This document shows positions 28,818 to 38,339 of a stretch of 64,000 bases of DNA, piece after piece. The DNA lies in contig NZ_JAAIVI010000017.1 in NCBI RefSeq assembly GCF_011008905.1, positions 1,403,750 through 1,467,749 of the forward strand. Reading direction: 5' to 3'. The position numbers were made by a program, and so were the translations under genes. Positions within the stretch are counted from its first letter, which is position 1, and each line of letters starts with the position of its first letter. A model generated the notes under the pieces. It did not search any database. It was not told the DNA's origin and saw nothing but the letters and a program-made list of their open reading frames with translations. The DNA is from Wenzhouxiangella sp. XN201. Lineage in GTDB: Bacteria > Pseudomonadota > Gammaproteobacteria > Xanthomonadales > Wenzhouxiangellaceae.

Positions 28818-30827
28818 ATGATTCGATCCGCATCACTCGTCCTGATCCTGCTCAGCCTGCCCGCATTTGCCCTGGCCGACGGCATGAGCCTCGAACAGAT
28901 CGCCCGCCTGCAGCAGGTGGGTGAGACCGCCGTCAGTCCCGACGGCCGGATGGTCGCTTTTACCCGCTCTGTGCCGCGCGATCTGGCCGATGATGAAGAC
29001 GGTTCGGCCTGGAGCGAATTGCACCTGATCGACGCCGACGGGAACGAGTTTGGGTACGTTACCGGCGCGGTCAACGTCGGCAATATCGGTTGGCTGCCCG
29101 ATTCGTCGGCCATCACCTTCGTGGCCAAACGCGACGACGATGAACACAGCACGCTCTACCGGATTCCGGTCAAGGGCGGCGAAGCGCGTTCGATCGTCAG
29201 CGTGGGCGAGGGCGTGGTCGATTACAGCATCGCCCCCGACGGCAAGCGCGTGGCCCTGGTCGCGAGCAAGCCAGAGGACGAGGCGGTCGAGGAGCGCCGC
29301 GAGAAGGGTTTTGATGCAGTCATCTTCGAGGAGCAGTGGCGGCCGCGGCAACTCTTCATCGGCCAACTCGACGGCGGCACCGAACCCGAAGCAGTCGCAA
29401 TCGACGGTTCGGTCCAGGGCGTGAATTGGTCGCCGGATGGTGATCGCCTGGCTGTCCGGGTCACTCCGAGACAGCTGGTTGACGATACTTTGATGTTTCA
29501 GCGCATCCGCATCATCAGTCCGGAAGGCGAGATTCTGGGGCGCATCGACAACCCGGGAAAGCTCGCCGACGTGGCCTGGAGCGACGACGGCGAACACCTG
29601 GCTTTCATCGCTACCGAAACCATCAAGGACACGCGCCCGGGCCGCCTGATGGTGGCCGGCAAAAATGGTGGCGAGTGGGCACACCTGATGGAAGGGCTCG
29701 AGGGGCATGTGATCGACGTTGACTGGGACGGTGATCGCATCGTGTTTCTCAGCCACGAGGGCGTCGAATCGCGCGTCGGCAGCATCGAACCCGATGGTAG
29801 CGATCAGCGGACGCTGCTAGAGCGCCCGGCGCTGGCGGTTGCAGACGTCGAGGTGGCTGGTGGCCGCACCGTGGTCACGGCCTCGACACCGGAACATCCG
29901 CGCGAGATCTATCAGCGCGAGGACGGATCCGACGGCGCCCGGCGCCTGACCGACTCCAATCCCTGGCTGGCCGAGGTCGAACTGGCGCGCCAGGAAGTCG
30001 TCACCTACGAGGCGCGCGACGGGCTCGAAATCCAGGGCCTGCTGGTGTGGCCGCTGGACTACGACGAGGGCCAACGCTATCCCCTGATTCTGGCCGTTCA
30101 CGGCGGGCCGGAAAGCCACTATTCCAACGGCTGGCTGACCAGCTACAACCTGCCGGCGCAGCATGCCGCGGCCGAGGGATACGTCATGTTCTACCCCAAC
30201 TACCGCGGCAGCACGGGCCGCGGCGTCGAGTTCGCCCTGCTGTCGCAGGGGCGCCCGGCGCAGGAAGAATTCGACGACCTGGTCGATGGGGTCGACCACC
30301 TGATCGAGCGTGGCCTGGTCGACGGCGAACGGGTCGGAATCACCGGCGGTTCCTACGGCGGCTACGCCAGCGCCTGGGGTGCGACCTACTACAGCGACCG
30401 CTTCGCCGCAGCAGTGATGAACGTCGGTTTGTCGGACAAGATCGCGATGCTCGGCACCTCCGATATTCCGCAGGAACTCTACGAGGTGCACTACCGCACC
30501 TGGCCCTGGGAAGACTGGGAGCTGTATCGCCAGGCCAGCCCGATCCGTCACGTCGAGAATGCAAAAACGCCGATTCTGATTCTGCACGGCGACGCTGATC
30601 CGCGCGTCGATCCGACCCAGTCACGCATTCTCTACCGCTACCTCACCCTGCAGGAAGATCCACCGCCGGTGCGACTGGTGCTCTACCCGGGCGAAGGCCA
30701 CGGCAATCAGCGGGCAGCCAGTCGCTGGGATTACAGTCTGCGGCTGATGCGCTGGATGGATCACTATCTGAAGGGCGAGGGCGGTGAGCCGCCCCCGCAT
30801 GAACTCGACTACGGACCGTTTGAATAG
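28818..30827 (+). CDS. S9 family (prolyl oligopeptidase-like) peptidase, exported
   Basis: This 669-aa protein has a signal peptide (MIRSASLVLILLSLPAFALA), an N-terminal beta-propeller of TolB/DPP-like blades (about 25-390), and a C-terminal alpha/beta hydrolase. The nucleophile is in GGSYGGYAS, the catalytic Asp in HGDADPRVDP and the His in PGEGHGNQ. It should hydrolyse short peptides in the periplasm or outside. The internal ATG at 28818 is preferred because GGGAG precedes it and the signal peptide starts there. Confidence 0.9.
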   Translation: MIRSASLVLILLSLPAFALADGMSLEQIARLQQVGETAVSPDGRMVAFTRSVPRDLADDEDGSAWSELHLIDADGNEFGYVTGAVNVGNIGWLPDSSAITFVAKRDDDEHSTLYRIPVKGGEARSIVSVGEGVVDYSIAPDGKRVALVASKPEDEAVEERREKGFDAVIFEEQWRPRQLFIGQLDGGTEPEAVAIDGSVQGVNWSPDGDRLAVRVTPRQLVDDTLMFQRIRIISPEGEILGRIDNPGKLADVAWSDDGEHLAFIATETIKDTRPGRLMVAGKNGGEWAHLMEGLEGHVIDVDWDGDRIVFLSHEGVESRVGSIEPDGSDQRTLLERPALAVADVEVAGGRTVVTASTPEHPREIYQREDGSDGARRLTDSNPWLAEVELARQEVVTYEARDGLEIQGLLVWPLDYDEGQRYPLILAVHGGPESHYSNGWLTSYNLPAQHAAAEGYVMFYPNYRGSTGRGVEFALLSQGRPAQEEFDDLVDGVDHLIERGLVDGERVGITGGSYGGYASAWGATYYSDRFAAAVMNVGLSDKIAMLGTSDIPQELYEVHYRTWPWEDWELYRQASPIRHVENAKTPILILHGDADPRVDPTQSRILYRYLTLQEDPPPVRLVLYPGEGHGNQRAASRWDYSLRLMRWMDHYLKGEGGEPPPHELDYGPFE

Positions 30828-30830
30828 GTT

Positions 30831-31337
30831 TTAGTCGACCGGGTCGACCGACACGCGGACACGAATCGTATCGCCGGGATGGTGGGCCATGGTCGTACGA
30901 TGCAAGCGGCCGCCGTACTCGTAAGTCACCCGGTAACCCCGATCCACCGTTCGTTCGCGCCAGTCGCGTTCGACCCGGCAGCGTTCACGAACGACCGGGT
31001 AGTGGCGCCCGTCGCGGGCCCTGGAGGCATCGTGGCCGATGCTGCCGCCGAGCAGCGCGCCCGCTGCCGTAGCCGCATCCCGCCCCCGGCCGCTACCGAA
31101 CTGATTGCCGATGACACCGCCGATGATCGCGCCGACCACGGTGGGCGCGTGTGAGTGACGGCGCTCGCGCACATACGCCGTTTCCTCCCGGCAGATTTCA
31201 CGGTCGATCGGCGTGCGGTGCACTTCGCGCATCGGTTCCACGTCGACGACGCGGGCCGTCTCGTAGCTGCCGCCCCCGGCCATGGCGAGGCCGCTTGCCG
31301 CCAGCGTGGTGGCCATGATCAGAATTCTCGCTTTCAT
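30831..31337 (-). CDS. Glycine-zipper 2TM domain envelope protein
   Basis: The 168-aa protein has a signal peptide (ending SGLAMA) and a glycine-zipper segment VVGAIIGGVIGNQFGSGRGRDAATAAGALLGGSIG in the middle. The flanks are rich in Arg, His and Cys. Similar proteins (Rick_17kDa/OmpA-linked 17-kDa type) sit in the envelope, but their role is unclear. The stop lies 4 bases from the S9 peptidase stop, tail to tail. Its promoter region is next to repeat copy B. Confidence 0.8.
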   Translation of the reverse strand: MKARILIMATTLAASGLAMAGGGSYETARVVDVEPMREVHRTPIDREICREETAYVRERRHSHAPTVVGAIIGGVIGNQFGSGRGRDAATAAGALLGGSIGHDASRARDGRHYPVVRERCRVERDWRERTVDRGYRVTYEYGGRLHRTTMAHHPGDTIRVRVSVDPVD

Positions 31338-31409
31338 TATTTCAAGCCTCCGTGAGCTAGGAAGAAGCTGGTGACCAGCGTTGGGGGATAGCGTATGGGG
31401 GATTGGCTG

Positions 31410-31428
31410 AATTGATTCTGAATCAATT
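31410..31428. other. 8-bp AT-rich palindrome upstream of the glycine-zipper gene
   Basis: AATTGATT at 31410-31417, CTG spacer, AATCAATT at 31421-31428. It is a perfect dyad 73 bases upstream of the minus-strand glycine-zipper start, in otherwise GT-rich DNA. It could be an operator or a small hairpin. No known regulator was matched. Confidence 0.4.
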
Positions 31429-31455
31429 GTTGTTGTGTTGATGGGGGTTGTTTGT

Positions 31456-32200
31456 CAGCTTCGCTGTCGCTGGGTTGGTTGTTGCCACGGGTGGCTGTGC
31501 GAGCCTCGACACTTCAAAAGCGGTTTCGCCCGGCTTGCTTCGCAGGCTGGTTCGTCAACTCGCTGATGCTAGCTAGTGTGTAGCTACCGCCGCGGTCGGC
31601 GGCCTCGACAAGTCAAAGGCGGTTCCGCCCGCCTGCTTCGCAGGCTGATGGCGGGCAACTTTTTTCCCGCGCGAAAAAAGTAGCCAAAAAACGCGCTTAA
31701 AAGCAGGCGGTTACGCCTCAAGAACCTTCAAGCGGAGTGGCTTCACGGACTGTGACTGGGGCTTTGCTTGGGCCCGGCTGTGGAACATGCTGGCTTACGA
31801 TAACGCCTGCAGCGGCCCGCATCTGGCGCAATGACTTCGAGTGACGTTCCGCCCCAGGGGCTTATCCCACCCTCAATCGAAGCCGACCCTGATCGAGGCC
31901 GTGCAGTCTGGGTGCGGGCTACGCCAAGGCGTTATCGAAAACGCCCTGTTCCTCGACCGAGCCATCGCGAAGGCAGAAGCGGTATCTCCGTTAAGCCCAA
32001 GAGCCATCTGGTCCTGCGGAACAACCGCGTCTTCTAAGCGCACTTTTGCTGACTTTTGTTGCAACCGACAAAAGTCAGTCGCCCAAAGAGCCTGCGAAGC
32101 AGGCCGGGCGAAACCGCCTTTGACTCGTCGAGGCTCGCACTGCGACCTGTGGCATCAGCCAACCCAGCGGCAGCGAGTTGACGAACCAGCCTGCGCAGCA
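31456..32200 (+). repeat. Dispersed structured repeat, copy B (fills most of the gene-free 31338-32275 region)
   Basis: The 420-bp core (31658-32077) matches copy A in order and strand. Boundary hairpins are ACTTTTTTC/GAAAAAAGT (31658-31666, 31673-31681) and TGACTTTTGT/ACAAAAGTCA (32050-32059, 32068-32077). The left side carries two tandem ~100-bp modules (about 31456-31546 and 31547-31657). The right side carries an inverted module (about 32085-32190) whose reverse complement matches the left outer module at roughly 85%. GCCTGC-NNN-GCAGGC hairpins end the modules. It sits between divergent genes. I see no genes in 31338-31455 or 32201-32275. Confidence 0.85.
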
Positions 32201-32275
32201 GACCACACACCCCATTTGCCGGCGCCCAACGGGTGGATTACGATGCTTGCATCGCGACCGCTGGAGGAGGCCAGA

Positions 32276-34321
32276 ATGGCGGAGCAAGATATCGGTGCAA
32301 TACGCAACGTGGCCCTGCTGGGTCACGCGGGTTCGGGCAAGACTTCTCTTTTGGAAATGCTGTTGGTCAAGGCTGGTGTACTCGGCGAGCCGGGCTCGCT
32401 CGAGCGCGGGACCATGGTCAGCGACTTCGACCCGCTCGAGAAGGACTACCAACACTCGCTCAACTCCGCCCTCGCTTCGCTCGATTTCGATGGTGTGCAT
32501 GTCAACATCCTTGACACCCCGGGCGATCCGGACTTTCGCGGCCAGGCGCTGGCCGCCATGGGTGCGGCCGAGACCGCGGTGATCGTCGTCAATGCGGCCA
32601 ACGGCATCGAGATGTCGACGCGCCGGCTGATGCGCCGCGCCAGGCAACGACAGCGCTGCCGCATCATCGTCATCAATCGCATGGATGCCGAGGGCGCCAA
32701 TCTCGAGCAGCTGGTGCACGATATCCGCGAGGAGTTCGGCGCTCAGTGCCTGCCGATCAACCTGCCAACTGATAACGGTGCGACCGTGCGTGACTGCTTT
32801 TTCAAGTCCGACGGCGAGACCGATATCCTGTCCGTGGCCGACGCGCACACCGAGATCCTCGACCAGGTGGTCGAAGTCGACGAGGACTTGATGGCGCGCT
32901 ATCTCGACGGCGAGGAGATCGACGCCGATTCCCTGCACGACGCCTTCGAGAAGGCCCTGCGCCAGGGGCACCTGGTGCCGATCTGCTTTACCTCTGCCCT
33001 AACCGGTGCCGGCTGCGGCGAGTTTCTGCGCTTTTGTCGCAATCTCCTGCCCAGCCCGCTGGAAGGCAATCCGCCACCGTTCCGGAAGGGGCCGGAGGGC
33101 GAGCGAGTCGAGGCCAGCATGTCGGCCGATGATCACGTCCTGGCCCACGTCTTCAAGATCACCAACGATCCCTACGCGGGCAAGCTCAGCCTGTTTCGTG
33201 TCTACCAGGGCAGCATTCGCCCCGATACCCAGCTCTTCGTCGGCGATGGCCGCAAACCGATCAAGGCCGCGCATCTGTATCGTATCCAGGGCAAGGACCA
33301 CATCGAAATCGACCGGGCCATTGCGGGCGATATCTGTGCCCTGGCCAAGGTCGAGGACATTCACTACGACGCCATCCTGCACGATTCGCACGAGGAAGAT
33401 CACTACTACCTCGAGCCGGTCGATTTCCCGCAGCCCATGTTCGGACTTGCCGTGGCGGCCACTACGCGGGGCAACGAGCAGAAGCTTGCCAGCTCGCTGG
33501 CGCGCCTGGCCGAGGAAGATCCCTGCTTCATCGTCGAGCACAACCAGGAGCTGAACGAGACGGTCATCCGCGGCCTGGGCGAAATGCATCTGAGGGTCAT
33601 GCTCGAACGCATGAAGCAGCGCTACAACGTCGAGGTCGAGACCCGCAACCCACGCATCGCCTATCGTGAAACGATCACCCGCCCGGGCGAAGGCCACTAT
33701 CGCCACAAGAAGCAGACCGGCGGTGCCGGCCAGTTCGGCGAGGTGTTCATGCGGGTGCGGCCGCTGGGCCGCGGCGAAGGCTTCCAGTTTCGCTCGGAGG
33801 TCGTCGGCGGTGCGATTCCCACCAACCTGATACCGGCCGTGGAGAAGGGCGTCCGGCAGCTGCTTGACGAAGGCGCCATTGCCGGCTTTCCACTACAGGA
33901 TGTCGAAGCGGTGGTCTACGACGGCAAGCACCACCCGGTTGATTCGAAGGAAGTCGCTTTTGTCATCGCCGGGCGGCGCGCCTTCCTGGACGCGGTGAAA
34001 AACGCCGGGCCGCAGGTGCTCGAACCGATCGTCGAGCTCGAGGTGGCCGTGCCCGACAGTGCCATGGGCGACGTGACCGGAACCCTGGCCGCCAAACGTG
34101 CCCGCATCCAGGGTACCGACAGCGTGCATGGCGGCATGACCAACATCTCGGCGGCCGTGCCGCTTTCGGCGTTGAGCGAGTTTCCGACCGAACTGAAGAG
34201 CCTGACCGGCGGGGAAGGGCGCTACACCATGTCCTTTTCCCACTACGAGGCCGTGCCAGCCAATGTGCAGGCGGAACTGGTCAAGGGTTTCGAGTCGAAC
34301 GGTTCCGGCGACGAGAGCTGA
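32276..34321 (+). CDS. EF-G-like translational GTPase (FusA2-type paralogue)
   Basis: This 681-aa protein has full EF-G layout: G domain with P-loop GHAGSGKT (about residues 15-22), G3 DTPGD, G4 NRMD and G5 SALTGAG, then domains II-V. G3 continues DPDF instead of the HVDF of canonical EF-G, and G4 has Arg instead of Lys, as in the EF-G paralogue branch. The frame runs open 435 bases upstream through repeat B, but ATG 32276 is preferred because GGAGGAGG precedes it and it matches family starts. It is a poor candidate for the main EF-G, which is normally in the str operon. Confidence 0.85.
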   Translation: MAEQDIGAIRNVALLGHAGSGKTSLLEMLLVKAGVLGEPGSLERGTMVSDFDPLEKDYQHSLNSALASLDFDGVHVNILDTPGDPDFRGQALAAMGAAETAVIVVNAANGIEMSTRRLMRRARQRQRCRIIVINRMDAEGANLEQLVHDIREEFGAQCLPINLPTDNGATVRDCFFKSDGETDILSVADAHTEILDQVVEVDEDLMARYLDGEEIDADSLHDAFEKALRQGHLVPICFTSALTGAGCGEFLRFCRNLLPSPLEGNPPPFRKGPEGERVEASMSADDHVLAHVFKITNDPYAGKLSLFRVYQGSIRPDTQLFVGDGRKPIKAAHLYRIQGKDHIEIDRAIAGDICALAKVEDIHYDAILHDSHEEDHYYLEPVDFPQPMFGLAVAATTRGNEQKLASSLARLAEEDPCFIVEHNQELNETVIRGLGEMHLRVMLERMKQRYNVEVETRNPRIAYRETITRPGEGHYRHKKQTGGAGQFGEVFMRVRPLGRGEGFQFRSEVVGGAIPTNLIPAVEKGVRQLLDEGAIAGFPLQDVEAVVYDGKHHPVDSKEVAFVIAGRRAFLDAVKNAGPQVLEPIVELEVAVPDSAMGDVTGTLAAKRARIQGTDSVHGGMTNISAAVPLSALSEFPTELKSLTGGEGRYTMSFSHYEAVPANVQAELVKGFESNGSGDES

Positions 34322-34931
34322 GGGCGAGCAGGTGTTCGTGCAGCCGGTCAACCCGCTGCCGGAGTTGTTCGAGGCTGCCGTCGTTTTCGATGACGTCCGT
34401 GGCCGCGGCCAGGCGCTGCTGCCGATCGGTCTGGGCGGCGAGCATCCGCTCAGCTTGCTCGCGCGTGATGTCGTCGCGGGCCATCAGGCGTTCGATCTGG
34501 GTCGACGCCGGCACATCGACAACCACGACTCGGTCGGCGTCGGCAAATAATCCCGTTTCGATCAGCAGGGGAACGACCAGCAGCACGTAGGCGTCGTTGT
34601 CGTGCTGGTCGATGCGGCGGCGCGCCTCGGATTCGATCAGTGGATGCAGGATGGCCTCGAGCCGTCGCCGGGCGCTGTCGTCGTCGAAGACTTCCTGGCG
34701 CAGTGCGGCCCGGTCGAGATTTCCGTTGTCGTCAAGCACGGCCGGACCGAAGGCCTTGACCACTGCCTGCAAGCCGGGACTGTCGGGCGTGACGACTTCG
34801 CGGGCGATTCGATCGGTATCGATCACCGGCACGCCCTTGCCTGCAAGCTGGTCGGAAACGGCCGTCTTGCCACTGGCGATGCCGCCCGTCAGAACCACCA
34901 GCAGCGGCTTTCCGTGTCTGCTCTCTTTCAT
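34281..34931 (-). CDS. coaE: Dephospho-CoA kinase
   Basis: The 216-aa enzyme phosphorylates the 3'-OH of dephospho-CoA, the last step of CoA synthesis. The P-loop GGIASGKT lies near residues 15-22, with the D-D-D/IDTDRIAREV segment and LLVVPLLIETGL typical for CoaE. ATG 34931 is preferred over the longer frame (34955). The 3' end overlaps the EF-G-like gene by 41 bases tail to tail. It is usually next to pilD in this group, but here it is alone. Confidence 0.93.
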   Translation of the reverse strand: MKESRHGKPLLVVLTGGIASGKTAVSDQLAGKGVPVIDTDRIAREVVTPDSPGLQAVVKAFGPAVLDDNGNLDRAALRQEVFDDDSARRRLEAILHPLIESEARRRIDQHDNDAYVLLVVPLLIETGLFADADRVVVVDVPASTQIERLMARDDITREQAERMLAAQTDRQQRLAAATDVIENDGSLEQLRQRVDRLHEHLLALSSRRRNRSTRNP

Positions 34932-35054
34932 GCACCTGAACCCTTGGCAATCCATCCATTATGCATGCTGGCGCCATCCGGGCCGTGCTTCACTCCACCA
35001 GCAATTTGGGTTAATGTGAATAGAGGGACGCAATGCTGATGAGGGGACTACCCA

Positions 35055-35696
35055 TTGACCGACATCCTGATTGTCGATGATCACGATCTCGTTCGTACTG
35101 GTCTGAAGAACATCCTTGGCGGCAGCCGGGGGTTCAACATCGTGGCCGAAGCATCCACCGGTGAAGAGGCCATCCGGTTGACTCGCAAGCTCGAACCTGA
35201 CCTGGTGTTGATGGACGTCGGGCTGCCGGGGCTTTCCGGGCTGGAAACGACCGAGCGCATTCTCAAGGCGCAGCCGGAAGTGAAAGTCATCGTGCTGACC
35301 GCCCACAGCGAACCACCGTTGCCTGCGCGGCTGCTGGACTCGGGTGCGTCGGGCTATCTCACCAAGGCCTGCGATGCCGAGGAACTGATTCGCGCCGTGC
35401 AGAAGGTCGCCGCCGGCGAGCGCTACATCGGGGCCGATATTTCCCAGCAGCTGGCAATTTCCCTGTTGCCCGGCACGCCGCAATCGCCGTTCCAGGAACT
35501 GACCAGCCGTGAGCTCGAAATCACGCTGATGCTGACCCAGGGCATGAAGATGCAGTCGATTGCAGAGGTGCTCAACGTCAGCCCGAAGACGGTCGCGACC
35601 TACAAGTACCGCATCTACGACAAGGTCGGCGTCAGCAGCGAAGTTGAACTGCTGCGCCAGGCCCTGCGACACGGACTGGTTTCAGCCGACGTTTGA
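35055..35696 (+). CDS. uvrY: UvrY/GacA-type response regulator (LuxR family)
   Basis: This 213-aa regulator has receiver acidic residues Asp8 and Asp9, phospho-acceptor Asp54 (LMDVGLPG), Thr near 82 (LTAHS) and Lys in LTKACD. The C-terminal LuxR helix-turn-helix (about 148-205, LTSRELEITLMLTQGMKMQSIAEVLNVSPKTVATYKYRI) is complete. Length and sequence resemble GacA/UvrY of the BarA/GacS-Csr cascade. It begins with TTG. The usual downstream gene uvrC is found at 49 kb instead. An intrinsic terminator follows. Confidence 0.85.
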   Translation: MTDILIVDDHDLVRTGLKNILGGSRGFNIVAEASTGEEAIRLTRKLEPDLVLMDVGLPGLSGLETTERILKAQPEVKVIVLTAHSEPPLPARLLDSGASGYLTKACDAEELIRAVQKVAAGERYIGADISQQLAISLLPGTPQSPFQELTSRELEITLMLTQGMKMQSIAEVLNVSPKTVATYKYRIYDKVGVSSEVELLRQALRHGLVSADV

Positions 35697-35700
35697 GTCT

Positions 35701-35733
35701 GCGCGGCGACCGAATCGATCGCCGCGCTTTTTT
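35701..35733 (+). terminator. Intrinsic terminator after uvrY
   Basis: GCGCGGCGA (35701-35709), 9-base loop, TCGCCGCGC (35719-35727), TTTTTT (35728-35733). The stem is perfect. Its T-run touches the stop codon of the convergent rne gene. Confidence 0.85.
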
Positions 35734-38339
35734 CAGGAATCGTCCTTGAGACGATAAATGCCGCCGCCTTCGGGAATGGCTCCGCTACCGCCGTCGCGCT
35801 TCTGCTCGGATTCCTTCTCGGTCGAAGATTTCGACGGCTCGGGCGATCGCGATTCGGTCGGGTTGTCGCGCTTGTTTTCCTCATTCCGATCGCGGGGCTT
35901 GTGCGCTTCCTTGCTGGATGCCTCGACCTTCTTGTCAGCCGGCTGGCCGGCATGATCCGAATCGGCTCCGGTGGACTGGTTTCCGGAGCGGGGCTCAACC
36001 CGATCCTGGTCCTTGCCTTGCGTCTGCCTGGGCGATTGCCGCTCATCCTGCGGTTTTCCAGAATCCGATTCGCCGGCGCGCGAGGAGCGCTCGTCCGGCA
36101 CGGTTTCGGGACGTTTCTCGGGTGTTTGCCTCGAAGTGTCCTTGCTTGCGGCTTGCTTGTTCGGCTCACCCGAGTCGGATTTTCGGCTTTCGTTTTCGGC
36201 TGCGGGTGTCGCAGCAGCCGGTGCCGCGACCTGGCCCTGGTTGCGGTTGTCATCCTTGCCTGATTCCGGTCCGTTCGACGGCTTGCGCTCAGCGTTGCTC
36301 GTCTGGGACTGATCCGCGTTCGAAGGACTCTGGTTGTTCTGATCGGTATTTCCGGCCGCGCGCGAACGACGCTTCTTGCCGCCACGACGCCGCCGCTTCT
36401 TCTTCTTTTTCGCTCCGCCGTCGGGCGACTGGTTATTGTCGGCCTGCGGCGGGCTGCCGGACGGTTTGCCGTCCTGCTGGGGCTTGCTCGCGGCCTTCTT
36501 CTTTTTCTTGCTGCCGGACCGCGTCTTCTTTTTCGCGCCGTCGGGCTTGCCCTGGTGGCGGTGTGAACTGCTGACGGCCTTGCCGGTGCGTTTGCTGGCA
36601 TGCTTGTGCGGCTGCGGCCGCTTGCGGCGCTGCTGGCCGTCCTTGCCGCCGTCATCGGACTGTCGGCCGAACAACTTGGCGAGCCAGGCGAGGAAACCGC
36701 CGCTGGCGCGCTTGGGCGCCGGTGCCGGAGTCGTGCGTTGAAGACTGCTGACCGCAGCTGGCTTCGGGGGAGGACCCGGCTGGGCTTCGCTCTGCGCGGG
36801 CAGGGATTCGAGCTCATCGCCGGAGGCCAGCGCATAGCTCGGTTCCTCGACGGATTCGCTGCTGCGCAGACGCTGGATTTCGAAGCGCGGCGTTTCCAGC
36901 CAGCGGTTGGCCACGACCGTGATGCCCACCTTGGTGCGCGACTCGATTTCCTCGGTGGCCTGGCGCTTTTCGTTGAGCAGGAAGTTGGCAACATCGATCG
37001 GCGCCTGCACGATGACGCGCGAGGTGTTCTCCTTCATCGACTCTTCTTCGGCCAGGCGCAGGATCGACAGCGCCAGCGACTCGATTGAACGAATCGCCCC
37101 GTAACCGTCGCAGCGCGGGCAGGTGATATAGCTCGATTCGCCCAGCGAGGGACGCAGGCGCTGGCGCGACATCTCGAGCAGGCCAAAGCGCGAAATACGG
37201 CCGATCTGCACACGCGCCTTGTCCATTTTCATGGCTTCGCGCAGGCGGCTTTCGACCTGGCGTTGGGCATCCTTGCTCATCATGTCGATAAAGTCGATCA
37301 CGATCAGGCCGCCGAGGTCGCGGATGCGCAGCTGGCGGGCGATCTCGTCGGCCGCCTCGAGGTTGGTCTGTAGCGCCGTTTCCTCGATATCGGCACCCTT
37401 GGTGGCGCGTGCCGAATTGATGTCGATCGACAGCAAAGCTTCGGTGTGGTCGATGACCACGGCGCCGCCCGAGGGCAAGCGCACTTCGCGGGCGAAGGCC
37501 GATTCGATCTGGCTTTCGATCTGGTAACGCGAGAACAGCGGGGTGTCGTCGCGATAAAGCTTGAGCTTGCGCAGGTTGTGCGGCATGACCTGCTGCATGA
37601 ACTCGCGCGCGTCCTCGAAGACCTTTTCGTCGTCGATCAGGATTTCGCCGATATCCTCGCGCAGATAGTCGCGCAGCGCACGAATGATCAGGTTGCTTTC
37701 CTGGTAGATCAGGAAGGGTGCCTTCTTGCTGCCGGCGGCTTCCTTGATCGCGCTCCACAGTTGCAGCAGGTAATCGAGGTCCCACTGCAGTTCCTCGCGA
37801 TCGCGACCCACGCCAGCGGTGCGAACGATGCAGCCCATGCCGGTGGGAATCTCGATCTCGTTGAGGGCGTCGAGCAGTTCCTTGCGCTCTTCGCGCGTGA
37901 TCTGACGCGACACGCCGCCGGCACGCGGGTTGTTGGGCATCAGCACCAGGTATCGGCCAGCGAGAGACACGAAGGTCGTCAGGGCCGCACCCTTGGTGCC
38001 GCGCTCTTCCTTGTCGACCTGGACGATGATCTCCTTACCACCCTGTACCGCGTCCTTGATGTCGACACGTTCACCCGATTCCAGGGTCTTGATCGCCGCA
38101 TCATTGAAATACTCGCGGCTGATTTCCTTCATCGAAAGGAAGCCGTGGCGCTCGGAACCGAACTCCACGAAGCAGGCGTCCAGGCTGGGCTCGACCCGGG
38201 TGATGCGGCCCTTGTAGATATTGGACTTCTTCTGCTCCTGGGCGGGAACCTCGATATCGAGATCGAGCAGGGACTGGCCATCGGCAATGGCCACGCGCAA
38301 CTCTTCGGGCTGAGTTGCGTTGATCAGCATGCGTTTCAT
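35733..38339 (-). CDS. rne: Ribonuclease E
   Basis: This 868-aa endonuclease is the core of the RNA degradosome and of rRNA and tRNA processing. The start [19 protein letters not shown]1 RNA-binding domain (about 35-120), catalytic region with IVIDFIDMM and the zinc-link CPRCDGYG near 405 are all visible. From about residue 520 to the end it is a low-complexity K/R/E/S/Q-rich scaffold with a basic [16 protein letters not shown] block. The open frame extends upstream, but GGAGGAAC before 38339 and homology fix the start. A long leader precedes it. Confidence 0.96.
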   Translation of the reverse strand: MKRMLINATQPEELRVAIADGQSLLDLDIEVPAQEQKKSNIYKGRITRVEPSLDACFVEFGSERHGFLSMKEISREYFNDAAIKTLESGERVDIKDAVQGGKEIIVQVDKEERGTKGAALTTFVSLAGRYLVLMPNNPRAGGVSRQITREERKELLDALNEIEIPTGMGCIVRTAGVGRDREELQWDLDYLLQLWSAIKEAAGSKKAPFLIYQESNLIIRALRDYLREDIGEILIDDEKVFEDAREFMQQVMPHNLRKLKLYRDDTPLFSRYQIESQIESAFAREVRLPSGGAVVIDHTEALLSIDINSARATKGADIEETALQTNLEAADEIARQLRIRDLGGLIVIDFIDMMSKDAQRQVESRLREAMKMDKARVQIGRISRFGLLEMSRQRLRPSLGESSYITCPRCDGYGAIRSIESLALSILRLAEEESMKENTSRVIVQAPIDVANFLLNEKRQATEEIESRTKVGITVVANRWLETPRFEIQRLRSSESVEEPSYALASGDELESLPAQSEAQPGPPPKPAAVSSLQRTTPAPAPKRASGGFLAWLAKLFGRQSDDGGKDGQQRRKRPQPHKHASKRTGKAVSSSHRHQGKPDGAKKKTRSGSKKKKKAASKPQQDGKPSGSPPQADNNQSPDGGAKKKKKRRRRGGKKRRSRAAGNTDQNNQSPSNADQSQTSNAERKPSNGPESGKDDNRNQGQVAAPAAATPAAENESRKSDSGEPNKQAASKDTSRQTPEKRPETVPDERSSRAGESDSGKPQDERQSPRQTQGKDQDRVEPRSGNQSTGADSDHAGQPADKKVEASSKEAHKPRDRNEENKRDNPTESRSPEPSKSSTEKESEQKRDGGSGAIPEGGGIYRLKDDS

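Noticed and set aside
31456-32200. Repeat B considered as a complete insertion sequence
   Set aside because: No transposase frame of adequate length or DDE/HUH-like motif is present, and no clear target duplication could be read at the ends.
31841-32275. N-terminal extension of the EF-G-like protein encoded by repeat B
   Set aside because: The residues are repeat-derived, the same frame is found in copy A without any protein attached, and a strong ribosome site marks ATG 32276.
35615-36994. Minus-strand frame of 459 codons rich in R, S, P and T in the rne tail
   Set aside because: It is a shifted reading of the low-complexity rne scaffold region and starts without ribosome site.
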